Counted from the first letter of the stretch, positions 1-7,111 are shown. The stretch: DNA of 11,287 bases from an uncultured Bacilli bacterium (GCA_944363895.1 CALVVP010000016.1:1-11287), one strand, 5' to 3'. Made by a program: numbers and translations. Notes: a model not told the origin generated them from the letters alone.

Positions 1-104
1 TAAATAAGTTAAAATTTAAATTAGAAGATATAAAACTATTTAGAAAATACAACAAATATTACTTATTTTATCTAAAATGATAAAAAATAGGGCATAATAA
101 AAGT
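1..104. other. AT-rich upstream region without a gene
   Basis: No open frame of useful length is visible on either strand and all frames are stopped repeatedly. It holds an imperfect inverted repeat, TTTTATC at 66-72 and GATAAAA at 79-85, with a 6-nt loop. The right arm is not followed by a T-run, so I do not call it a terminator. A CATAAT at 93-98 could be a -10 box for the gene that follows, but no convincing -35 is seen. Confidence 0.4.
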
Positions 105-110
105 GGGGAG
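105..110 (+). promoter_or_regulatory. Ribosome binding site deciding the start of the pilin-like gene
   Basis: GGGGAG lies 10 nt before the ATG at 121. An in-frame GTG at 103 would overlap this site, and an ATG at 112 is only 1 nt from it, so the ATG at 121 is the best start. It also puts the prepilin leader at its usual short length. Confidence 0.65.
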
Positions 111-120
111 AATGATAATT

Positions 121-1893
121 ATGATAAAAAAAGGTTTTACATTAATCGAATTGTTAGCAGTTATAATAATACTAGCGATAATAGCTTTAATTGCGACACC
201 GATTATCTTAAATGTTATTGAGGATGCACGTATTTCCGCTGGTCGTTCGGAAGCCAGTATGATTTATAGTGGAATTAATAATTATTGTGCAACGGAAGAT
301 ATGAAATATCAATTGGATAATAGTTATAGTAAAATATGTACAACTAGTATGACTACAGATACGGTTAGTCAAATGGTTAATTTAGGTAATGCCAGTATAA
401 CTAGTGTTAGTTATGATGGTTCTAAATTAACAAATTTAGTAATAGAAAGTAATAATCATACTTTTACTTTATGTGGTGATGGAAGTTTTGCCATGGATGA
501 TGAAGAATGTGGCGTAACACCAGATAATCCGGATGTGGGATTAGTAGGTGATGCAATCAGTGATACTGTTTTAACACAATTTCCTTATCTAGCAACCACT
601 GGTAATGGTTGTACAACATCTAATGATAACAATTATAGTTATATGGGTGGCTGTTATTTAAAAGGAAATCCTAATAATAATTATATCTGGTATTCTGGAT
701 TCTTATGGCGCATTATGGGTATTAATGCTGATGGAACAATCAGAATGATTGTTGATGAAACTGTTACAGCAATACCATGGGGTTCAACTAATAACGCCAA
801 TAATTATGATGTAAGCTATATTAAAGAATGGTTAAATGATTATTTTTATAATCGATTAAAAGGTAATGACATAATTGTAGAACAAACTTGGTGTAGTGAA
901 ATAACAACATCTAGCTCATCAGCTCGCACAACTTGTACAAATAATTTAACAACAACTCCAGCTAAAGTTGGCTTAATAAGTTTAGATGAATATAATTTAG
1001 CTAGTGGTACCAATTCTTATTTAGATATTGAACAGTGGCAATGGACAATCACACCATATAGTGATGTTTATTTATGGAATATTTATAACAGTGGAAATGC
1101 TAGTAGATTAACGCCTAATGGTTCTTATGGAGTTCGTCCGGTTGTTAATATTAAATCTGATGCTATTATTACTTCTGGTAATGGTACTATTGGTCAAACT
1201 TGGAACAATACAACCGGGCCATATGTTTTAAATGAAGATAAAAATGTTGAAATAACAGGTAAATTAACTGATTATGCTACTAGCGGTGAATATGTTTTAT
1301 TTGCTAGTAAGAAATATCGAGTAGTAGATATAGATAATAACAGTAATATAAAATTAATATTGGATAGTTATTATGAAGAAACTACAGGAACAGTTTATAC
1401 TACAACTTTTGGCAGCAATAATGTTTTTTCAACTACCACAGGAATTGGTCAAAAATTAAATACTGATGTCTTAGAATGGCTAGTATCAAGTAGTAATATT
1501 AATGATCGAAATAAAGTAGTCACAAATTATACCTGGTATCAAAATATATTTTCTGATGATGATAGCTATAAAGTTTCTCTTGAAGAAATTAATCCGACAA
1601 GAAGTATTCAAGCCACAGTTGGCTTAATCAGAGTTGGAGAAATGCTATCAGACCAAAGTAGCAGTATGTTGACTGATAATTATAACTTGACAAGTAGTTA
1701 TAACAATATCGTAGGTTATTGGTCAATAATACCAGATGCAAGAACGGCTTATATTAAATTTATTAGTTCTGATGGAAGTGCGCGTGATATTACCGTTGAT
1801 AATCTGTCCGCCATTCGTCCAGTTATCGTCATAAATTCTAATGTAAATATCATAAGTGGTACAGGCACTTGGTCTAATCCATATCAAATATAA
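121..1893 (+). CDS. Type IV pilin-like surface protein with two tandem DUF6273-like domains
   Basis: A 590-residue exported protein of unknown function. Residues 1-13 read MIKKGFTLIELLA, a textbook prepilin N-methylation motif. Prepilin peptidase should cut between G5 and F6, leaving Phe1 and Glu5 of the mature chain (E10 here), followed by a hydrophobic helix to about residue 30 and a typical pilin alpha-helix to about 55. Two similar extracellular domains follow, about 175-353 and 385-580. They share an opening W/Y-R-I/V strand (WRIMGI, YRVVDI), an EWL motif (237-239, 452-454), a VGLI strand (283, 500), a W-x-I-x-P motif (308-312, 534-538), an RPVV/RPVI strand (339, 566) and a closing glycine-rich stretch. 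This layout resembles the DUF6273 type found on cell-surface proteins of gut Bacillota; the family name is from memory. Eight cysteines form four closely spaced pairs, all before residue 275. No pilus assembly genes are in the window. It could be a minor pilin tip adhesin or a pseudopilin-anchored binding protein. Its own terminator separates it from murG. Confidence 0.85.
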   Translation: MIKKGFTLIELLAVIIILAIIALIATPIILNVIEDARISAGRSEASMIYSGINNYCATEDMKYQLDNSYSKICTTSMTTDTVSQMVNLGNASITSVSYDGSKLTNLVIESNNHTFTLCGDGSFAMDDEECGVTPDNPDVGLVGDAISDTVLTQFPYLATTGNGCTTSNDNNYSYMGGCYLKGNPNNNYIWYSGFLWRIMGINADGTIRMIVDETVTAIPWGSTNNANNYDVSYIKEWLNDYFYNRLKGNDIIVEQTWCSEITTSSSSARTTCTNNLTTTPAKVGLISLDEYNLASGTNSYLDIEQWQWTITPYSDVYLWNIYNSGNASRLTPNGSYGVRPVVNIKSDAIITSGNGTIGQTWNNTTGPYVLNEDKNVEITGKLTDYATSGEYVLFASKKYRVVDIDNNSNIKLILDSYYEETTGTVYTTTFGSNNVFSTTTGIGQKLNTDVLEWLVSSSNINDRNKVVTNYTWYQNIFSDDDSYKVSLEEINPTRSIQATVGLIRVGEMLSDQSSSMLTDNYNLTSSYNNIVGYWSIIPDARTAYIKFISSDGSARDITVDNLSAIRPVIVINSNVNIISGTGTWSNPYQI

Positions 1894-1917
1894 AACGATT
1901 TAATTAAGTCGTTTTTT
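1892..1917 (+). terminator. Intrinsic terminator after the pilin-like gene
   Basis: AAAACGATTT (1892-1901) pairs with AAGTCGTTTT (1906-1915) through one T-G wobble, giving a 10-bp stem with a 4-nt AATT loop and a run of six Ts. It overlaps the stop codon. It should insulate the pilin-like gene from the murG operon. Confidence 0.75.
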
Positions 1918-1953
1918 AATAACAAAATGTCTATTTATGTTACATTTAATTAT

Positions 1954-1981
1954 TTGAAAAAACATATAATTATGGTATAAT
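1954..1981 (+). promoter_or_regulatory. Extended -10 promoter for the murG operon
   Basis: TTGAAA (1954-1959), a 16-nt spacer and TATAAT (1976-1981) preceded by TGG (a TGn extended -10). Transcription would start near 1988, giving a very short leader before the murG ATG at 2002. A second TATAAT at 1965-1970 lacks a well-spaced -35. Confidence 0.75.
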
Positions 1982-1988
1982 CAATGAT

Positions 1989-1993
1989 AAGGA
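1989..1993 (+). promoter_or_regulatory. Ribosome binding site deciding the murG start
   Basis: AAGGA sits 8 nt before the ATG at 2002. An earlier in-frame ATG at 1984 lies immediately after the -10 box, upstream of the expected transcript start, so it cannot be used if the promoter call is right. Confidence 0.7.
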
Positions 1994-2001
1994 TGTGGAT
2001 T

Positions 2002-3084
2002 ATGAAAGTTATAATAAGTGCTGGAGGGACAGGAGGACATATCTATCCTGCTTTAGCTATCATCAATAAAATAAAGCAAAAAGAGCCTAATAGTGAATTT
2101 TTATATATTGGAACACATGATCGAATGGAAAAAGACATCGTTCCTAAATATGGCATTCCTTTTAAACAAATTGAAATGTATGGCTTCAATCGAAAAAAAC
2201 TATTAAAAAATTTTCAAACAATTAAAGCTTTAATGAAAGCTAATAAAGAATGTCAAAAAATAATTAAAGAATTTAATCCGGATATTGTTATTGGTGTAGG
2301 AGGATATGTGACTGTTCCAGTTATCAAAGCAGCTAAAAAACTAGGATATAAAACATTTATTCATGAACAAAATTCTGTTCCTGGTAAAGCTAATACTTAT
2401 TTAAGTAATTATGTCGATATGATTGGAATATCTTTCCCTTCGAGTAAACAATATTTTCCCAAAGAAAAAGTCATTTTAACAGGTAATCCTTGTAGTGAAG
2501 ATGCCTTAAATGTAGTCGCTTGTGATAAAAAAGAATTTAATTTAAGTAATGAAAAACCATTAATCTTATTTGTGATGGGGTCTTTGGGAGCAAGCAAAGT
2601 AAATGATTTTTTAACTAAAACAATGGCATTATTTAATAATAAAGAATATGAAATATTATATGTTACTGGCAAAAGCGATTATGACAAAATAAAACAAATT
2701 AATTTCCCTAAAAATATTAAAGTTGTTCCTTATGTCGATAAAATAACAAGAGTTATGAAAAAAACTGATATTATGGTAACTAGAGCTGGAGCTAGTACCT
2801 TAAGTGAAATAATTGCTTTAAAAATTCCTAGTATTATTATACCTAGTCCATATGTTACTAATAATCATCAATATAAAAACGCTTTAGATTTAGTTAAAAA
2901 TAATGCGGCATTGATGATTGAAGAAAAAGATTTAAAAGGGGATATTATCGTAAGAGAAATCGATAATTTACTAAAAGACAAACCAAAATTAGAAAATATC
3001 AAACAAAATTTAGCTAAATTACAAGTGAATAATAGTGCAACAATAATTTACGATAATATTAAAAAGTTAATAGATAGGAAGTAA
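2002..3084 (+). CDS. murG: UDP-GlcNAc:lipid I N-acetylglucosaminyltransferase MurG
   Basis: A 360-residue GT-B glycosyltransferase that adds GlcNAc from UDP-GlcNAc to lipid I, making lipid II on the inner face of the membrane. The family signatures are in order: the first glycine loop GGTGGH (8-13) binding the lipid-linked acceptor, the second loop GVGGY (98-102), HEQN (121-124), the third loop GSLGA (193-197) of the donor-binding domain, and RAGASTLSE (261-269) followed by HQ (289-290), which hold the nucleotide sugar. The length is normal for the family. It leads a tight operon with murB 4 nt downstream, so lipid II synthesis is co-expressed with the division genes that follow. Its promoter and ribosome binding site are described separately. 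Nothing is missing or truncated. Confidence 0.97.
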   Translation: MKVIISAGGTGGHIYPALAIINKIKQKEPNSEFLYIGTHDRMEKDIVPKYGIPFKQIEMYGFNRKKLLKNFQTIKALMKANKECQKIIKEFNPDIVIGVGGYVTVPVIKAAKKLGYKTFIHEQNSVPGKANTYLSNYVDMIGISFPSSKQYFPKEKVILTGNPCSEDALNVVACDKKEFNLSNEKPLILFVMGSLGASKVNDFLTKTMALFNNKEYEILYVTGKSDYDKIKQINFPKNIKVVPYVDKITRVMKKTDIMVTRAGASTLSEIIALKIPSIIIPSPYVTNNHQYKNALDLVKNNAALMIEEKDLKGDIIVREIDNLLKDKPKLENIKQNLAKLQVNNSATIIYDNIKKLIDRK

Positions 3085-3088
3085 AAAA

Positions 3089-3979
3089 ATGATTGAAAAC
3101 TTAAAAAAACTAAAAGTAGGGAAAGTTATCAGTAATCCTAAAATGAGTGATTATACTACTTATAAAGTAGGAGGAAATGCTTTAGCCATTGTCTATCCAA
3201 CTGATGTTGATAATTTAATTAAATTATTAAAATATTTAAAAGAAAATAAAATCAAATATAAAATATTAGGTAATGGTTCCAATTTGATTTTTAGTGATGA
3301 TTTATATGAAGGTGTATTAATTAAATTAGAAGAATTCAATAAATTAGAAATAGACGATACGATTATTACCGTTGGAGCAGGCTATAATTTAATCAAATTA
3401 AGCATGAAAGTAGCTAAATTAGGATTAGCTGGTTTAGAGTTTGCTTCAGGAATTCCCGGAACAATTGGTGGGGCGATATTCATGAATGCTGGTGCTTATA
3501 AAACCGATATGGGATATATCGTCAGTGAAATCAAAGCTTTAACACCTGATTATCAAGTTGTAACTTTATATAATAAAGACTTAGATTTCCACTATCGCAC
3601 TAGCTTTTTACAAAAACATAATAATTACATTTGCTTAGAAGCTAAATTAATTTTAAAACATGGCGATGCGAAAACAATTATGGAAGTAATAGCCGAACGA
3701 AAACAAAGAAGATTATTAACGCAACCATTGGAATATCCATCAGCAGGTAGTGTTTTCAGAAATCCGGAAAATGATTTCGCCGGAAGGCTAATCGAAGAAT
3801 TAGGGTATAAAGGAAAGAATATCGGTGGAGCTTATGTCAGCGAAAAACACGCTAATTTTATTATCAATAAAGATAATGCCAAAGCTAGTGATATTCGAAA
3901 GTTAATTAAAGAAATAAAAGACAAAGTCAAAGAAAAATACAACATCGATTTAATAGTTGAACAAGAATTTGTAGATTAG
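3089..3979 (+). CDS. murB: UDP-N-acetylenolpyruvoylglucosamine reductase MurB
   Basis: A 296-residue cytoplasmic flavoenzyme that uses NADPH to reduce UDP-GlcNAc-enolpyruvate to UDP-MurNAc, the second committed step of peptidoglycan precursor synthesis. The FAD-binding half (about 15-190) shows YTTYKVGGNA (22-31), LGNGSNL (60-66) and the flavin-phosphate segment ASGIPGTIGGAIFMNAGAY (119-137). Y169-R170 fits the substrate-contacting Tyr-Arg pair. The C-terminal MurB domain contains PSAGSVFRNP (217-226), where S221 is the expected proton-donating serine, and the final EQE (291-293) supplies the conserved glutamate. Its length and the lack of the extra loop of the E. coli type suggest the type II MurB usual in Bacillota. 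AGGAAG 7 nt before the ATG is a good ribosome binding site. It lies between murG and divIB with minimal gaps. Confidence 0.97.
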   Translation: MIENLKKLKVGKVISNPKMSDYTTYKVGGNALAIVYPTDVDNLIKLLKYLKENKIKYKILGNGSNLIFSDDLYEGVLIKLEEFNKLEIDDTIITVGAGYNLIKLSMKVAKLGLAGLEFASGIPGTIGGAIFMNAGAYKTDMGYIVSEIKALTPDYQVVTLYNKDLDFHYRTSFLQKHNNYICLEAKLILKHGDAKTIMEVIAERKQRRLLTQPLEYPSAGSVFRNPENDFAGRLIEELGYKGKNIGGAYVSEKHANFIINKDNAKASDIRKLIKEIKDKVKEKYNIDLIVEQEFVD

Positions 3980-3987
3980 AGGTAATT

Positions 3988-4671
3988 ATGAAAAGTAAAA
4001 AAACTAAAAAAATTAAAAAAAGAAAAATAAGATATGATCGAATTTTAATTGCGTTGATTATCGTTTTAATCATGGCTGGTTTTTTTACTTTTTTATTTAA
4101 TTTGAAAATCACCAATATTATAATTAAAAATAATAATTACTTAACTGATCAAGAAATTATCGAATTAGCTTTAATTAGTGATTATCCTAAAAGCTTAGCT
4201 AATTCCACTCAACAAATTGAGCAAAGATTAAAAAACAATAATTTAATTAAAGATGTTAAAGTTACGAAAAAGTTTTTAACGCAAGTTTATATTGAAGTGG
4301 AAGAAAATCGGCCTTTATTTTATTATAATTATAATAATCAAACAGTTCTTTTAGATGGGACAAACATTAGTGATAAATACCCGGTTCCAACTGTTTTAAA
4401 TTATATTACGGATACTTATTATGACGAATTTATTAACGAAATGGGAAAATTAGAACTGTCAGTTTTAAATAAGATTTCTGAAATTCAGTTTTATCCTAAC
4501 GATGTTGATGATAATCGTTTTTTACTAACGATGAGCGATGGTAATTATGTGTATGTTAATATTAGTACATTTTATAAATTAAACAAATATATTTCAATTA
4601 AAGAAAATCTACCTGATAAAAATGGTATTCTTTATTTAGATTATGGCAATAATTTTGAAATAATTGAATAA
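3988..4671 (+). CDS. divIB: Cell division protein DivIB/FtsQ
   Basis: A 227-residue bitopic membrane protein of the divisome. It has a short, very basic cytoplasmic tail (residues 1-18, mostly Lys/Arg), one membrane helix at about 19-38, an extracytoplasmic POTRA domain at about 40-107 (starting ITNIIIKNNNYLT and ending in the strand QVYIEVEENRP), and a beta-rich DivIB domain to the C-terminus. In characterised species DivIB forms a complex with DivIC and FtsL that controls septal wall synthesis by FtsW and its partner PBP. At 227 residues it is somewhat shorter than Bacillus subtilis DivIB (about 263), mainly because the cytoplasmic tail and the C-terminal tail are short. AGAGGT shortly before the ATG supports the start, 8 nt after murB. 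The call rests on domain layout plus position between murB and ftsA, since sequence identity in this family is low. Confidence 0.9.
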   Translation: MKSKKTKKIKKRKIRYDRILIALIIVLIMAGFFTFLFNLKITNIIIKNNNYLTDQEIIELALISDYPKSLANSTQQIEQRLKNNNLIKDVKVTKKFLTQVYIEVEENRPLFYYNYNNQTVLLDGTNISDKYPVPTVLNYITDTYYDEFINEMGKLELSVLNKISEIQFYPNDVDDNRFLLTMSDGNYVYVNISTFYKLNKYISIKENLPDKNGILYLDYGNNFEIIE

Positions 4672-4676
4672 TTATC

Positions 4677-4705
4677 TTTTCTTTTAGAAGAAAATATTGT
4701 ATAAT
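4677..4705 (+). promoter_or_regulatory. Likely promoter for ftsA-ftsZ overlapping a small hairpin
   Basis: A perfect TATAAT (4700-4705) lies 27 nt before the ftsA start. The -35 at 17-nt spacing would be TTTTCT (4677-4682), a weak match. The same stretch forms a hairpin: TTTTCTT (4677-4683), loop TTAG, AAGAAAA (4688-4694). No T-run follows it, so it is unlikely to terminate. Confidence 0.5.
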
Positions 4706-4720
4706 ATTACATAGGATAGT

Positions 4721-4726
4721 AGGTGA
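4721..4726 (+). promoter_or_regulatory. Ribosome binding site supporting the TTG start of ftsA
   Basis: AGGTGA lies 5 nt before the TTG at 4732. An in-frame TAA at 4729-4731 directly precedes the TTG, so no upstream start is possible. The next in-frame ATG would remove the first phosphate-binding motif. Confidence 0.8.
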
Positions 4727-4731
4727 TTTAA

Positions 4732-5964
4732 TTGCGACATATATATACTTGTATTGATATTGGTTCTCATAGCATTAAAGTTGTCGTTTGTGAATTATAT
4801 CGTGGTCGATATAATCTTTTAGCGACCTCTACTGTCAAATCAACCGGCATCAAAAAAGGTTTAATCAACGATGTCGTTGAAGCTAAAAACTGTATTAAAA
4901 AAGCTTTTACTGAAGTAGAAACAATGTTAGGTTTCAAAATAAAAAAAGTTATCGCCATAATTCCGAGTTATTTTGCGGAATTTAATATGATTAAAGGGGA
5001 AATAGCAATCACTAACGAAGATAAAATAGTAACTGGTGATGATGTTATTAAAGTTTTACAAGTTGCTATGAAAGGAAATCTCGATATCACTAAAGAAATG
5101 GTGACAATTATTCCGGTTGATTTTACCTTAGATAACGAAACCACTAAAGAGCCACTTCGAAAAAAAAGTAATATTTTAAAAACCAGAGCCGTTTTAGCGG
5201 CAACACCTAAAAAAAACATTTATTCGGTTGTTAATTTATTAAATAGTATTGGTGTCGAAGTCGTCGATATTTCCTTAGGTTGTATTGGTGATATCAATAC
5301 TTTTAGAGATGAAAATGTCGACAAATGCATCAGTGCAGTCATTAATATTGGCGCAGAAAAAACAGAAGTATCTTTATACAATAAAGGAATAGTCGTTAAA
5401 CATGGCATTGTTAATATGGGAAGTAAGAATGTCGATAATGATATTGCCTATATGTATAATGTTAGTTTAGATGTCGCTTGTGATTTAAAAGAACATTTTG
5501 CGCAAGCAACTAGAACGAGTGTATCTTTAAACGAACTAAAAAGTGTGCAAAACAAAGAAGGACAAGTTATTCAAGTTAATCAATATGAATTAAGTGAAGT
5601 CGTCATTTCAAGATTAGATGAAATACTATCTTTAGCTAATCAAGAACTAAATAAATTAACTTCTCATAAACCAGAGATTATTTATGTAACTGGCGGAATT
5701 ACAAATATGATTAACTTTAGTCAAATTTGTAGAGAAAAATTAGGAAAATGTGCTATAATAGGTAGTGTGAACTTAATTGGTTTAAGAAACAACAAATTTT
5801 CTTCGACGATTGGGAACATAATATATTTTATAAACAAACTTAAATTAAAAGGAAAAGATTATTCAATGGTAAGTAGTGATGAAACTGAAATCTTATCAAC
5901 ACCTAGAAAGAATACAAATGATTCGATGTTAGGTAAAGTATTTGGATATTTCTTTGGCGAATAA
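4732..5964 (+). CDS. ftsA: Cell division protein FtsA, membrane tether of FtsZ
   Basis: A 410-residue actin-fold ATPase that anchors FtsZ filaments to the membrane and recruits later division proteins. Visible features are the phosphate-1 loop CIDIGSHSIKVVV (7-19), the FtsA-specific 1C/SHS2 region (about 85-165), the phosphate-2 loop INIGAEKTEVSL (204-215), the adenosine-binding IIYVTGGITNM (316-326), and a C-terminal amphipathic helix (about 398-409, SMLGKVFGYFFG) that acts as the membrane-targeting sequence. It is a little shorter than Bacillus subtilis FtsA (about 440), the difference lying mostly in the linker before the last helix. Translation starts at a TTG with a well-placed AGGTGA. 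The 60-nt gap from divIB carries a likely promoter, and ftsZ follows after 12 nt, so the two partners are made together. The TTG start may keep FtsA low relative to FtsZ. Confidence 0.96.
   Translation: MRHIYTCIDIGSHSIKVVVCELYRGRYNLLATSTVKSTGIKKGLINDVVEAKNCIKKAFTEVETMLGFKIKKVIAIIPSYFAEFNMIKGEIAITNEDKIVTGDDVIKVLQVAMKGNLDITKEMVTIIPVDFTLDNETTKEPLRKKSNILKTRAVLAATPKKNIYSVVNLLNSIGVEVVDISLGCIGDINTFRDENVDKCISAVINIGAEKTEVSLYNKGIVVKHGIVNMGSKNVDNDIAYMYNVSLDVACDLKEHFAQATRTSVSLNELKSVQNKEGQVIQVNQYELSEVVISRLDEILSLANQELNKLTSHKPEIIYVTGGITNMINFSQICREKLGKCAIIGSVNLIGLRNNKFSSTIGNIIYFINKLKLKGKDYSMVSSDETEILSTPRKNTNDSMLGKVFGYFFGE
5751..5759 (+). promoter_or_regulatory. Possible internal promoter in ftsA for ftsZ
   Basis: TGCTATAAT is a perfect extended -10 element about 220 nt before the ftsZ start and inside the ftsA coding sequence. 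No good -35 is seen at 16-18 nt spacing, which extended -10 promoters can tolerate. It could be chance in such AT-rich DNA. Confidence 0.3.
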
Positions 5965-5976
5965 GGGAGGATATAC

Positions 5977-7026
5977 ATGTTTGGATTAGAAATGGATCAA
6001 TTAGCTAATATTAAAGTAATCGGAGTTGGCGGTGGTGGTAATAATGCTGTTAATCGAATGATTGAATCAGGTGTTCAAGGCGTTGATTTTATCGTTGCTA
6101 ATACGGATTTACAAGTTTTAAATAAATCAAAAGCTCCAGTTAAAATACAAATCGGAACGAGCTTAACTAATGGGTTAGGAGCAGGCGCTAATCCACAAAT
6201 TGGCAAAGAAGCAGCATTGGAAAGTAAAAACGAAATTGAAGAAGCCTTAAAAGGTGCTGATATGGTTTTTGTCACTTGTGGTATGGGGGGCGGAACTGGA
6301 ACCGGTGCCGCACCAGTTATTGCCGATATCGCCCAAAGTTTAGGCGCTTTAACAGTTGGTATTGTTACTAAACCCTTTAGTTTTGAGGGAAGAAAAAGAA
6401 TGCAACAAGCAGTTACTGGTTTAGAAGAACTAAAAAAACATGTCGACACATTAATCGTTATACCTAATGATCGTTTAAGAGAAATTATCGATAAAACCAC
6501 ACCACTATTGGATTCATTTAAAGAAGTTGACAATGTTTTAAGACGAGGTGTGCAATCAATTAGTGATTTAATCGCTGTTGCCGGTCTTATTAACCTAGAT
6601 TTTGCTGATGTTAAAACCGTTATGGAAAAACGGGGTAATGCTTTAATTGGTATTGGTATGGGAGTCGGTGAAGATCGCGCTAAAGAAGCCGCTTTACAAG
6701 CTGTATCTAGTCCACTTTTAGAAACAGGAATTAGTGGTGCGACTGATGCTATTATCAATGTTACTGGTGGCGCTAATTTAACTTTATTTGAAGTTGAAGA
6801 AGCTGCTGAAGTTATTAGACAAAGTGCTAATACCGATATCAATACCATCTTTGGTGCAGTTATCAATGAAAATTTAAACGATGAATTAATCGTTACCGTT
6901 ATTGCTACGGGATTTGAAGATGAAAAACCAGCAACTCATACTTACGCTAATACGACATATACACCTTCAACCGATGATACTGACGATACCGATGTTCCTT
7001 CTTTCTTAAGAAATAGAGGATTTTAA
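5977..7026 (+). CDS. ftsZ: Cell division protein FtsZ, tubulin-like GTPase
   Basis: A 349-residue protein that polymerises into the Z-ring at midcell. The GTP-binding domain begins with IGVGGGGNNAVNRM (15-28), has NTDLQ (42-46) and the tubulin signature GMGGGTGTGAAP (102-113). The T7 loop NLDFAD (206-211) carries the two aspartates (D208, D211) that complete the GTPase site of the next subunit. The C-terminal globular domain ends at about 315. A short linker of about 20 residues and the conserved tail DVPSFLRNR (339-347) follow; this tail binds FtsA and SepF. The total is shorter than Bacillus subtilis FtsZ (382), entirely through the short linker. The ribosome binding site AAGGGAGG, 6 nt before the ATG, is among the strongest in the window and suits the high level needed. 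A hairpin terminator overlaps the stop codon. Confidence 0.99.
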   Translation: MFGLEMDQLANIKVIGVGGGGNNAVNRMIESGVQGVDFIVANTDLQVLNKSKAPVKIQIGTSLTNGLGAGANPQIGKEAALESKNEIEEALKGADMVFVTCGMGGGTGTGAAPVIADIAQSLGALTVGIVTKPFSFEGRKRMQQAVTGLEELKKHVDTLIVIPNDRLREIIDKTTPLLDSFKEVDNVLRRGVQSISDLIAVAGLINLDFADVKTVMEKRGNALIGIGMGVGEDRAKEAALQAVSSPLLETGISGATDAIINVTGGANLTLFEVEEAAEVIRQSANTDINTIFGAVINENLNDELIVTVIATGFEDEKPATHTYANTTYTPSTDDTDDTDVPSFLRNRGF

Positions 7027-7054
7027 AATAGTATACAAAATATACTATTTTTAT
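7025..7054 (+). terminator. Intrinsic terminator after ftsZ
   Basis: AAAATAGTATA (7025-7035) pairs perfectly with TATACTATTTT (7041-7051) around a CAAAA loop, and TTTTTAT forms the tail. The stem is 11 bp but AT-rich. It ends the division operon. Confidence 0.75.
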
Positions 7055-7061
7055 TTGTTCA

Positions 7062-7075
7062 GTATTTGACAATAC
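7062..7075. promoter_or_regulatory. Inverted repeat over the -35 box, candidate PadR operator
   Basis: GTATT and AATAC flank TGAC, so the dyad covers the entire -35 hexamer of the padR promoter. PadR proteins commonly repress their own promoter by binding short dyads. The arms are only 5 bp, so chance is possible. Confidence 0.35.
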
Positions 7076-7094
7076 AAGATAGTTGTTATATAAT
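7066..7094 (+). promoter_or_regulatory. Perfect consensus promoter for the padR operon
   Basis: TTGACA (7066-7071), a 17-nt spacer and TATAAT (7089-7094) match the sigma-A consensus at every position. Such a strong promoter in front of a repressor gene is consistent with autoregulation. Confidence 0.88.
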
Positions 7095-7111
7095 TTATTC
7101 AAGAGGTGACT

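Noticed and set aside
66..85. Inverted repeat TTTTATC/GATAAAA as a terminator of a gene upstream of the window
   Set aside because: No T-run follows on the plus strand and the stem has no G+C strength. Nothing upstream is visible to be terminated.
103..120. Upstream GTG or ATG starts for the pilin-like gene
   Set aside because: The GTG overlaps the ribosome binding site and the ATG at 112 is too close to it. Both would lengthen the prepilin leader unnaturally.
1984..2001. An earlier ATG for murG
   Set aside because: It directly follows the -10 box, before the expected transcript start, and adds residues not typical of MurG.
6075..6866. A 263-codon open frame on the minus strand
   Set aside because: It lies wholly inside ftsZ in the antisense direction and encodes low-complexity Ser/Ile/Pro-rich sequence with no recognisable motif. 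It is a codon-usage shadow.
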